From Gaiellasilicea sp035645095 (GTDB lineage Bacteria > Actinomycetota > Thermoleophilia > Gaiellales > Gaiellaceae), in the NCBI GenBank assembly GCA_035645095.1, contig DASQNG010000215.1, forward strand, positions 1-13,507: a DNA stretch of 13,507 bases, given 5' to 3'. Both the position numbers and the translations under genes were made by a program. This document shows, piece after piece, positions 1-9,391 of the stretch (position 1 is the stretch's first letter; each line of letters opens with the position of its first letter). The notes beneath the pieces are model-generated. The model did not search any database, was not told where the DNA came from, and saw only the letters and a program-made list of their open reading frames with translations.

Positions 1-1
1 C

Positions 2-136
2 CTCGTGTTGAAACAACACAAGGCGACGTGCCGGAGCTTGCGCAGCTGCCGCCGTGGACTTGCGTTGAAACACCACAAGCGCCTCCTGCAGGCGCAGTCA
101 GGCGATCATCTTGCGCTTGTGTTGCAACAACACAAG
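2..136 (+). repeat. Palindromic repeat cluster A, three units at 57-bp spacing
   Basis: Three imperfect 21-bp palindromes lie at 2-22, 59-79 and 116-136, with starts exactly 57 bp apart. The consensus is a left arm CTTGTGTTG, a 3-bp centre AAA and a right arm CAACACAAG. Unit 3 (116-136) has perfectly complementary 9-bp arms and centre CAA. Unit 1 has one arm mismatch (CTCGTGTTG). Unit 2 has two (CTTGCGTTG, CACCACAAG). The 36-bp spacers are GC-rich and do not resemble each other overall. The cluster sits directly upstream of the persulfide dioxygenase-like gene. The same motif recurs at 8692-8819 in the same orientation. I do not recognise the family. Possible roles are operator array, dispersed REP-like element, or structured RNA. 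The repeat itself is clear; its function is unknown. Confidence 0.85.
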
Positions 137-168
137 GTGTCCGCGCGCCGTGGTACCGTCGCCCCGGA

Positions 169-1506
169 GTGCTCTTCAGGCAGTTCCTCGACGATGACCT
201 CGGCTGCGCGTCCTACCTCGTCGGTGACGAGGGAGCGGGGATCGCAGCGATCGTCGACCCGCCGTACGCGGTCGAGCCGCTGCTCGCGGAAGCCGACCGG
301 CGCGGCGTTCGGATCGTGCGTGTCCTCGAGACGCACACGCACGCGGATCACCTCTCGGGCCACGGGCGGCTCGCGCTCGAGCACGACGTCCCGGTGTCGA
401 TCCATCCCGCCGCCGCGGCCGAGTATTCGCACGACGCGCTCGAGGACGGCACCGAGATCGCGCTGGGGGAGGTCGTGCTGCGGGCGCTCCACACTCCCGG
501 TCACCGGCCTGAGCACACGTGCATCGTCGTGGCCGACCGCTCGCGCGCCGACGAGCCCTGGCTCGTCCTCACGGGGGATTCGCTCTTCGTGGGAGACGCC
601 GCGCGTCCGGACCTCGCCGTCGGCGCGCGAGAGGGAGCCGAGGGCCTGTACCACTCGCTCCGCCGGCTGCTCGAGCTCCCCGACGGCGTCGAGGTCTACC
701 CGGGTCACGTCGCCGGTTCGCTCTGCGGCAGGGCGATGAGCTCGAAGGCGTCGTCCACGATCGGCTTCGAGCGCCGCTTCAACGGCGCCCTGCAGCTCGA
801 CGACGAGGCGACGTTCGTCGCGGAGGTGGGCAACGTCGCCGCTCCGAAGCCGCCGAACATGCGGCGGCTCGTCGAGTTGAACTGCGGTTCTTTCGTCGGC
901 GCGACGCCCGAGCTGCGCGAGCTTCCGTCGGTCCCCGACGACACGACGCTCCTCGACGTGCGCCCGCTCGAGGCGTACCTCGGCGGGCACGCGCCCGGCG
1001 CGCTCAGCGTGCCCGTCACGAGCAGCGCCTTCGGCACGAAGGCGGGCTTCGTCCTCGCAGGCGCCGAGCGCATCGTGCTCGCGGTAAGCGGCGAAACCGA
1101 GGCGCGAACGGCCGCCGCACGGCTCCATGCGGTCGGCTTCCTCGACCTCGACGGCTACGTGGTCGGGGGCGGCAACCAGACGATGACGCCCGTCGAGCTC
1201 GGGGAGCTCGAGCGGCTGCTGGCGGCGGGGGGCGAGCTGATCGACGTGCGCGAGCGCGAGGAGCGCGACGGCGGCTACATCGCTGGCAGCCGGAACATCC
1301 CGTACCGCCTGCTCGCGCTCGCCGACTCGGAGCTCGAGACCTCCGGCCCGGTGGTAACGATCTGCGAGAGCGGCCCTCGCGCGGCCATCGCGGCCTCGCT
1401 CCTCGCCGCACGCGGGATCGACGCGCGGCCGGTGCTCCACGGCGGTGTCCGCGACTGGGCCGAGGACGGGGGGCGGACGGTCGAATTCCGCCGCTGCGGG
1501 AGCTAG
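169..1506 (+). CDS. CstB-like persulfide dioxygenase / rhodanese fusion
   Basis: This 445-residue protein joins an N-terminal metallo-beta-lactamase domain to two rhodanese domains. The N-terminal domain carries the ETHE1/persulfide dioxygenase signature: HTHADH at residues 56-61, HTPGH at 108-112, the GDSLFVGD segment with Asp137, and PGH with His180. The family binds one iron and oxidises glutathione, CoA or other low-molecular-weight persulfides to sulfite in the cytoplasm. The first rhodanese (about 255-335) has no cysteine at its active-site loop (AVSGETEA). The second (about 350-440) has one, in CESGPR at Cys399. Length and order match CstB of Staphylococcus (dioxygenase, pseudo-rhodanese, active rhodanese), so detoxification of sulfide and persulfide is likely. 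I chose GTG at 169 because homology begins with LFRQFLDDDLGCASYLV. An in-frame GTG at 28 would add 47 residues that are only translated repeats. No clear ribosome site precedes 169. The stop overlaps that of ilvA in CTAG. Confidence 0.88.
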   Translation: MLFRQFLDDDLGCASYLVGDEGAGIAAIVDPPYAVEPLLAEADRRGVRIVRVLETHTHADHLSGHGRLALEHDVPVSIHPAAAAEYSHDALEDGTEIALGEVVLRALHTPGHRPEHTCIVVADRSRADEPWLVLTGDSLFVGDAARPDLAVGAREGAEGLYHSLRRLLELPDGVEVYPGHVAGSLCGRAMSSKASSTIGFERRFNGALQLDDEATFVAEVGNVAAPKPPNMRRLVELNCGSFVGATPELRELPSVPDDTTLLDVRPLEAYLGGHAPGALSVPVTSSAFGTKAGFVLAGAERIVLAVSGETEARTAAARLHAVGFLDLDGYVVGGGNQTMTPVELGELERLLAAGGELIDVREREERDGGYIAGSRNIPYRLLALADSELETSGPVVTICESGPRAAIAASLLAARGIDARPVLHGGVRDWAEDGGRTVEFRRCGS

Positions 1507-2699
1507 GTGAGCGGCGTCACGTCGTAACCGCGGCTGCCTAGCGTCTCGACGAGGGCGTTGCAGTGGGGCTCGTCCCGCGTCGCCAGCGTCAGCTCGATCT
1601 CCGTCGCCCCCACGGGCAGCGACATCCCTTCGCGGTGGTGCTCGACCGACACCACGTTCGCCCGCTCCTCCGCGACGAGCTCGAGCAGCTTGATCAGCTC
1701 GCCTGGGCGGTCTCCGATCTGCGTGCGCAGGACGACATAACGGCCCGCCCGCGTCAGTCCGTGGCGCATGACCTGGATCAGCAGGGTCGGGTCGATGTTG
1801 CCGCCCGAGAGGAGGACGCACACCTCGTCCCGCCCGTCGACCTTGCCCGAGAGGAGCGCAGCGACCGACGCCGCTCCCGCCCCTTCGACGAGGAGCTTGG
1901 TCCGTTCGAGCAGGAGCACGATCGCGTGGCTGATCTGGTCGTCGGTGACGGTGACGATGTCGTCGAGGTGCGTGCGGAGGATTGCCGAGGTCAGCTCGCC
2001 GGGCTCCTTCACCGCGATCCCTTCGGCGATCGTGTAGCCGTGCTCCGTCCGGCCGGCGAACGGGGCGACGGCCTCCGCCTGCACCCCGACGAGGCGGACG
2101 TCGGGCCGGAGAGCGCGCAGGGCGATCGCGATCCCGGCGCCGAGGCCCCCGCCGCCGACCGGCAGCACGAGCGTCCCGAGCCGCTGGAGCTGCTCCGAGA
2201 GCTCGAGGCCGATCGTCCCCTGGCCGGCGATCACGCGCGGGTCCTCGAACGCGTGGACGAACGTCGCGCCCGTCTCCCCCATCCGCTCCCGCGCGGCGGC
2301 GACCGACTCGTCGAAGCCGACGCCGACGAGCTCCACGTGGGCTCCGTAGGCTCGCGTCGCTTCCACCTTCGCCATGGGCGAGTCCTGCGGCATGAAGACG
2401 GTGGCAGCGATACCCGCCTCGCGCGCGGCCCAGGCCACGGCCTGGCCGTGGTTGCCGGCGCTCGCGGCGATCACTCCGGCGCGCCGCTCCTCGTCCCCGA
2501 GCGACTGGATCGTGTTGACGGCACCGCGGATCTTGAAGGCGCCGGTGCGCTGGAGGTTCTCGGCCTTCAGGTGCACCGGCCGGTCGGCCCGGCGCGACAG
2601 CGTCTCCGACGCGTAGACCGGCGTCTCGCGCGCGATGCCCGCGATGCGCGCCCGCGCCGCCTCGACGTCAGCGAGCGTGGGTCGGGTGTCCGGCGCCAA
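1503..2699 (-). CDS. ilvA: Threonine ammonia-lyase with C-terminal ACT domain
   Basis: This 398-residue PLP enzyme deaminates threonine to 2-oxobutyrate and ammonia, which feeds isoleucine synthesis or propionyl-CoA formation. Visible fold type II motifs are AFKIRGA with the PLP lysine at residue 56, SAGNHG at 80-85, the phosphate-binding GGGGLGAG at 182-189, VEGAGAAS, and LSGGN at 288-291. An ACT-type domain follows from about residue 311 (VVLRTQIGDRPGELIKLLEL), giving the medium-length single-ACT form. The start is inferred: the only start codon just before the conserved region is TTG at 2699, with AAGG nine bases upstream. This puts the first 32 bp inside the 3' end of meaB and suggests translational coupling. 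The open frame continues to 2828, but the extra residues are meaB sequence read in another frame. The ACT domain suggests feedback control by an amino acid. Biosynthetic versus catabolic use cannot be settled here. Confidence 0.92.
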   Translation of the reverse strand: MAPDTRPTLADVEAARARIAGIARETPVYASETLSRRADRPVHLKAENLQRTGAFKIRGAVNTIQSLGDEERRAGVIAASAGNHGQAVAWAAREAGIAATVFMPQDSPMAKVEATRAYGAHVELVGVGFDESVAAARERMGETGATFVHAFEDPRVIAGQGTIGLELSEQLQRLGTLVLPVGGGGLGAGIAIALRALRPDVRLVGVQAEAVAPFAGRTEHGYTIAEGIAVKEPGELTSAILRTHLDDIVTVTDDQISHAIVLLLERTKLLVEGAGAASVAALLSGKVDGRDEVCVLLSGGNIDPTLLIQVMRHGLTRAGRYVVLRTQIGDRPGELIKLLELVAEERANVVSVEHHREGMSLPVGATEIELTLATRDEPHCNALVETLGSRGYDVTPLT

Positions 2700-3657
2700 T
2701 GCCGTAGACCTTGTCGAGGATCTCGCGTACGGCGGACAGCGGGTCGAGCGACCGCGCCTGCACCTCGTCGAGCAGCCGACGCAGCTCGGCGTCGTCGGCG
2801 ACGGCCGCCTGCAGATGCGCCTTCGCACGGCTCGTCGCCAGGGCGAAGACCTCGCCGGCGAGGTTGCTCCGGCGCCGCGCGTCGAGCAGCCCCTCCGCCT
2901 CGAGGTGCCCGCGGTGCTCCTCCAGCTTGTCCCAGAGCAGCGCGACGTTCTCGCCTCGCACGGCCTCCGTCAGGACGATCGGCGGGCGCCAGCCGCCGCC
3001 GCGGTCGAGCGCGAGGATCGACCGCACCTCGCTCAGCATCGTCTTCGCGGCCGGGTGGTCCATCTTGTTGATCGCGATCACGTCCGGGATCTCCATGATC
3101 CCGGCCTTCAGCGCCTGCACCGAGTCGCCTGAGCCCGGCATCAGCACGAGCAGGACGGTGTCGGCGATGCCGATCACCTCGACCTCACTCTGCCCTGTTC
3201 CCACCGTCTCGAGCACGACCAAATCCTTCCCGGCGGCGTCGAGCAGCAGCGCCGCCTGCAGCGCCGCCTCCGAAAGGCCGCCCAGGTGCCCGCGCGTCCC
3301 CATCGAGCGGATGAAGACGCCGGGGTCGAGGAAGTGGTCGGCCAGGCGGATGCGGTCGCCGAGCAGCGCTCCCTGCGTGAAGGGGCTCGACGGGTCGACT
3401 GAGATGACGCCCACCGTCACGTCGAGGCCCCGCACGTGCCGGACGAGGGCGCTGATCAGGGACGACTTCCCGACCCCCGGCGGGCCCGTGACCCCGATCA
3501 CGCGGCTTCGCCCCGTCTCCGGGTAGAGCTCCCGCACGAGATTGTACGCGAGCTCGTCGCCGTTCTCGACGAGCGTGATCGCGCGGGCGAGCGCGCGCCG
3601 GTCACCGTCGCGGACGCCGCCGGCGAGATCCTCGAGCGTCCACTGCGCGCGCGGCAC
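2668..3657 (-). CDS. meaB: MeaB/ArgK-family GTPase, methylmalonyl-CoA mutase chaperone
   Basis: This 329-residue G3E-type P-loop GTPase is almost exactly the usual family length. It shows Walker A GPPGVGKSS at residues 58-66, ISVDPSSPF with switch I around 95-103, ETVGTGQSE at 150-158, and the guanine-specificity motif NKMD at 197-200. A C-terminal helical arm typical of MeaB ends in GAGHPTHAR. Family members gate cobalamin loading and protect adenosylcobalamin-dependent methylmalonyl-CoA mutase from inactivation. The old name ArgK (arginine/ornithine transport kinase) is considered wrong. The start is GTG at 3657, two bases after the stop of the MFS gene. The 3' end overlaps the ilvA start by 32 bp. 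No mutase subunit is visible in the window, so its client is encoded elsewhere. Downstream ilvA supplies 2-oxobutyrate, a propionyl-CoA precursor, which fits the pathway. Confidence 0.93.
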   Translation of the reverse strand: MPRAQWTLEDLAGGVRDGDRRALARAITLVENGDELAYNLVRELYPETGRSRVIGVTGPPGVGKSSLISALVRHVRGLDVTVGVISVDPSSPFTQGALLGDRIRLADHFLDPGVFIRSMGTRGHLGGLSEAALQAALLLDAAGKDLVVLETVGTGQSEVEVIGIADTVLLVLMPGSGDSVQALKAGIMEIPDVIAINKMDHPAAKTMLSEVRSILALDRGGGWRPPIVLTEAVRGENVALLWDKLEEHRGHLEAEGLLDARRRSNLAGEVFALATSRAKAHLQAAVADDAELRRLLDEVQARSLDPLSAVREILDKVYGIGAGHPTHAR

Positions 3658-3659
3658 GC

Positions 3660-4895
3660 TCAGACTCTAGAGGCGAGTGCCGGCTCGACGTGCGCCTCTT
3701 CCACCTCCACGTGGAGGTTCCGCGCGAGGACGACCGCCGTCGCCGCGGCGAGCAGGAAGAGCACGCTCGCACCGCCCCAGAGCCAGCGTGCGCCGAACGC
3801 GTCGACGAGCGGGCCGGCGACGACCATGCCGAGTCCCAGGAGGATGTAGTTCGAGGACATGATCACGGTGAAGGCGCGCCCGCGCACCTCGTCGGATGCG
3901 CCACGCTGGACGAGGAGCGCGTTGCAGACGACCGCCGCACCGTTGCCAAAAGCGCCGACGACGACGCCGGCGACGGCCACCGGCAGGCTCGGCGCGATGG
4001 CAGCGACGCCGAAGCCGCTGGCCATCAGCAGGATTCCCCCGGCATAGGCGAGGCGGACGCCGAGCCGGTCGAGCAGCGTCGCCGCCGCGAGGCTTCCGAG
4101 CGTGAGGCCGAGTCCGGTTGCGCCGACGAGGATGCCGAAGCCGACGTCGCCGGCGTCGAGCGAGACCTTCGCGAGCACGACCTCGGAGACGTTGACCGCA
4201 GCGACGCCGAGCAGGACGACGTTCCAGACGACGAGCACGAGCACGAGCGCCCGGGAGCCGATGACCGCGCGGACACCGTCGCCGACGTCCTGCCAGTGGC
4301 CGCGGCTCTCCGTCAACCCCGCGCGGAGCCGCGCGGCCGGGATGCGCACGAGCAGGAGCGCGGACAGCAGGAAGGTGACGGCGTTCACCCAGTAGGCGAG
4401 GTCGGGCCCCCGCACCGCGAGTAGCAGCCCGCCCACGACAGGGCCGACCATCCAGGTGAGATTCTCGACCGCCTGCAGGAGCGAGTTCGCGGCCGGCAGC
4501 TCCTCGTCGTCGACGAGGTTCGGCAGACCGGCGTAGACGGCGGGCCGGAAGAACCCGGTCGCAAAACCGGCGACGAGAGCGAGCGCGACGACGACGCCGG
4601 GGCTGCCGGCGAACGGAAGGAGGCAGAAGACCACGATCCGGACGAGGTCCGAAGCGATCATGAGGCGGCGGCGCGAGAGCCGGTCGACGAGCGGCCCTAG
4701 CAGGAGCCCGACGAGCACCATCGGCAGGAACTCGGCGACGAGGAGCGCGCTGACCCACTTGCCGGAGCCGGTCCGGTCGTAGACGTCGACCGTGAGCGCG
4801 ATCGCGGCGAGGTACGTCCCGACGCCCGACGTGAGCGTCGCGAGGAACAGCCTGCGGTAGTCGGGCGCGGTCCGGAGGAGGAGGAACCGCTTCAC
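3660..4895 (-). CDS. MFS transporter, drug/siderophore exporter-like (MFS_3/EntS type)
   Basis: This 411-residue integral membrane protein has hydrophobic helices along its whole length, consistent with 12 transmembrane segments. The N-terminus (RTAPDYRRLFLATLTSGVGTYL) and motif A between helices 2 and 3 (GPLVDRLSRRRLMI, residues 67-80) are typical of the MFS_3 group of proton-driven exporters, which includes EntS. GFFRPAVYAGLPNLV around residues 114-128 and the ENLTWMVGPVVGG segment are also group-like. The C-terminal tail is acidic (VEVEEAHVEPA). GTG at 4895 is the natural start because the conserved N-terminus begins there; its ribosome site is weak. It lies 63 bp after metH and ends 2 bp before meaB, so it is probably co-transcribed with both. 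The substrate cannot be read from the sequence. A link to amino acids, cobalamin or toxic metabolites would be guesswork. Confidence 0.85.
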   Translation of the reverse strand: MKRFLLLRTAPDYRRLFLATLTSGVGTYLAAIALTVDVYDRTGSGKWVSALLVAEFLPMVLVGLLLGPLVDRLSRRRLMIASDLVRIVVFCLLPFAGSPGVVVALALVAGFATGFFRPAVYAGLPNLVDDEELPAANSLLQAVENLTWMVGPVVGGLLLAVRGPDLAYWVNAVTFLLSALLLVRIPAARLRAGLTESRGHWQDVGDGVRAVIGSRALVLVLVVWNVVLLGVAAVNVSEVVLAKVSLDAGDVGFGILVGATGLGLTLGSLAAATLLDRLGVRLAYAGGILLMASGFGVAAIAPSLPVAVAGVVVGAFGNGAAVVCNALLVQRGASDEVRGRAFTVIMSSNYILLGLGMVVAGPLVDAFGARWLWGGASVLFLLAAATAVVLARNLHVEVEEAHVEPALASRV

Positions 4896-4958
4896 GTCTC
4901 AGGCCCCGACTGCGGCGCGCGCGGCTGCGGGCGCGGGGAGTCGGGGGTCATTGGCGGC

Positions 4959-8546
<3,588 letters not shown>

Positions 8547-8594
8547 CGCGCCTCCACGATCGTCGCCGAGAGACCGCGGAGCGTGAGGTCCGCC

Positions 8595-8630
8595 GGCTCT
8601 TTAGGCGTTTTTTCTCCTGGTCGCCAAGCC
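8595..8630 (-). promoter_or_regulatory. Possible structured 5' leader of metH
   Basis: In the minus-strand transcript a stem-loop can form about 50-85 nt before the metH start. GGCTT (8630-8626) pairs with GAGCC (8599-8595), and GGCG (8625-8622) pairs with CGCC (8607-8604). A TAAA bulge lies on the 3' side. The 14-nt loop contains GGAG and six consecutive A residues. A downstream CTCC (within CACGCTCCGCGG) could pair either with the loop GGAG or with the metH ribosome site GGAGG. That arrangement could act as a switch. It matches no riboswitch class I can recall, and short GC stems are common by chance in such DNA. Confidence 0.25.
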
Positions 8631-8674
8631 GCCGTCAAAGCTGTCCAGGTGCGCGCAGGCTACCGCAGCTGCAG

Positions 8675-8692
8675 GCGCCGCCGCCGCGGCGC
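8675..8692. repeat. GC-rich inverted repeat next to cluster B
   Basis: GCGCCGC (8675-8681) and GCGGCGC (8686-8692) form a perfect 7-bp stem around a 4-nt loop, touching the first base of the palindrome unit at 8692. It would make a very stable hairpin downstream of atpC on the minus strand. No T-rich tract follows it on either strand, so it is not a standard intrinsic terminator. It may stall polymerase or protect RNA ends. Confidence 0.5.
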
Positions 8693-8819
8693 TTGTGTCG
8701 AAACAACACAAGCCGTCCGCGGCCTTGTCCCATGCTTGACCGCGAGTCTGTGTGAAGCGACACAAGCTGGCGAGATCGCAGCGGTCGACTACCTCTGCCT
8801 TGGGGTGAAACAACACAAC
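8692..8819 (+). repeat. Palindromic repeat cluster B, three units
   Basis: These are three more copies of the cluster A palindrome, in the same orientation. The unit at 8692-8712 is nearly perfect (CTTGTGTCG, AAA, CAACACAAG). The unit at 8747-8766 is degenerate and one base short (left arm TCTGTGTG, centre AAG, right arm CGACACAAG). The unit at 8799-8819 has a decayed left arm (CTTGGGGTG) and a last base C instead of G. The spacers are 34 and 32 bp, less regular than in cluster A. Right arm and centre are better kept than the left arm. GTCCGCG follows the unit at 8692 with a 2-bp offset (8715-8721), just as it follows the unit at 116 (139-145). CTGCAGGCGC precedes both (86-95, 8669-8678). The two clusters therefore share some sequence beyond the palindrome. 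Confidence 0.8.
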
Positions 8820-8880
8820 CCCGCCGTCACGACGACTTCGCGACGTGGCGAGCGTCGAGATGGTGCGTCGCGCGTGGGGT

Positions 8881-9312
8881 TCAGCCGGTGGTGCGGCCGG
8901 CGACGACGAGCTGGTTCTCGGCATGCTTGATGCGCTGCTCGAGCTGCCACCGGTCCGCCGTCGAGTCACCGGCCTCGAGGCGGTCGAGCTCCTCGCGCGC
9001 CGCCTCGAGCTGCTGTTGCGCGCGCGCGTCGTCGATCTGCTTGACGTCGACCGCGTCGTCGACGAGCGCGATCGCCCGGTCGAGCTGGACCTGGAAGAAC
9101 CCTGGTCCCGTCGCGAACTCGAGCACCTCGCTGTTCCCGACGTGGACCCGCGTCGAGCCTGCCTTCAGGGTGGCAACGAGCGGCGCGTGCCGCGCGAGCA
9201 CGCCGATCTCCCCGGCCGCGCCGGGAACGATCAGCATCTCTGCCTCGCCGCGGAACGCGTCACCGTCCGGCGTCACGAGCGCCACGTCGAACCTGTTCCG
9301 CTCGTCAGCCAT
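8881..9312 (-). CDS. atpC: F-type ATP synthase subunit epsilon
   Basis: This 143-residue protein is the epsilon subunit of F1, part of the central rotor stalk and a regulator of ATP hydrolysis. The N-terminal beta-sandwich (about 1-85) shows the expected pattern: FDVALVTPDGDAFRGEAEMLIVPGAAGEIGVL broken over two strands, LVATLKAGSTRV, and ATGPGFFQV around 67-75. The charged C-terminal part (about 88-140) forms the usual helical hairpin (ARAQQQLEAAREELDRL). It starts at ATG 9312 with a strong ribosome site, GGAGGAG (9325-9319), six bases away. It lies 79 bp after atpD, and no further ATP synthase gene follows. I therefore expect co-transcription with atpD only, possibly also with the anti-sigma gene above it. 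Confidence 0.93.
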   Translation of the reverse strand: MADERNRFDVALVTPDGDAFRGEAEMLIVPGAAGEIGVLARHAPLVATLKAGSTRVHVGNSEVLEFATGPGFFQVQLDRAIALVDDAVDVKQIDDARAQQQLEAAREELDRLEAGDSTADRWQLEQRIKHAENQLVVAGRTTG

Positions 9313-9391
9313 CAGTGGCTCCTCCGGCAGGTGTCCTGCCGTCTTGCCGCGGAGCCGCGACGAGCGCGCCCACCGTCCGCCGAGGACTCAC

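Larger units (their letters stand above)
8547..8880. other. Intergenic region between atpC and metH
   Basis: This 334-bp stretch has no credible gene. Read on the minus strand from atpC toward metH it holds, in order: a weak hairpin just after the atpC stop (CGCGAC 8839-8844 pairing with GTCGCG 8867-8872, no U tract), the three-unit palindrome cluster (8819-8692), a GC-rich hairpin (8692-8675), a weak possible -10 TAGCCT (8662-8657), an A-rich stem-loop (8630-8595), and the metH ribosome site (8555-8551). I see no convincing -35 box, so the metH promoter is not securely placed. Confidence 0.6.

Noticed and set aside
2..136. CRISPR array (21-bp repeats, 36-bp spacers, GTTGAAAC-like word)
   Set aside because: Only three units per cluster, repeats differ from each other at several bases, repeats are perfect or near palindromes shorter than usual, spacers share words between clusters, and no cas gene is present.
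106..1821. Long minus-strand open frame opposite the persulfide dioxygenase-like gene
   Set aside because: Low-complexity Arg/Ala-rich translation, runs through the ilvA stop region and repeat unit 3, no motif.
8591..8613. Intrinsic terminator on the plus strand (CGCC, 9-nt loop, GGCG, six T)
   Set aside because: The stem is only 4 bp, and no plus-strand gene lies upstream to need it. The bases fit better as part of the minus-strand metH leader.
8547..8880. Known SAM, SAH or cobalamin riboswitch upstream of metH
   Set aside because: I searched by eye for the B12 box and the SAH/SAM core words on the minus strand and found none; a covariance-model scan would be decisive.
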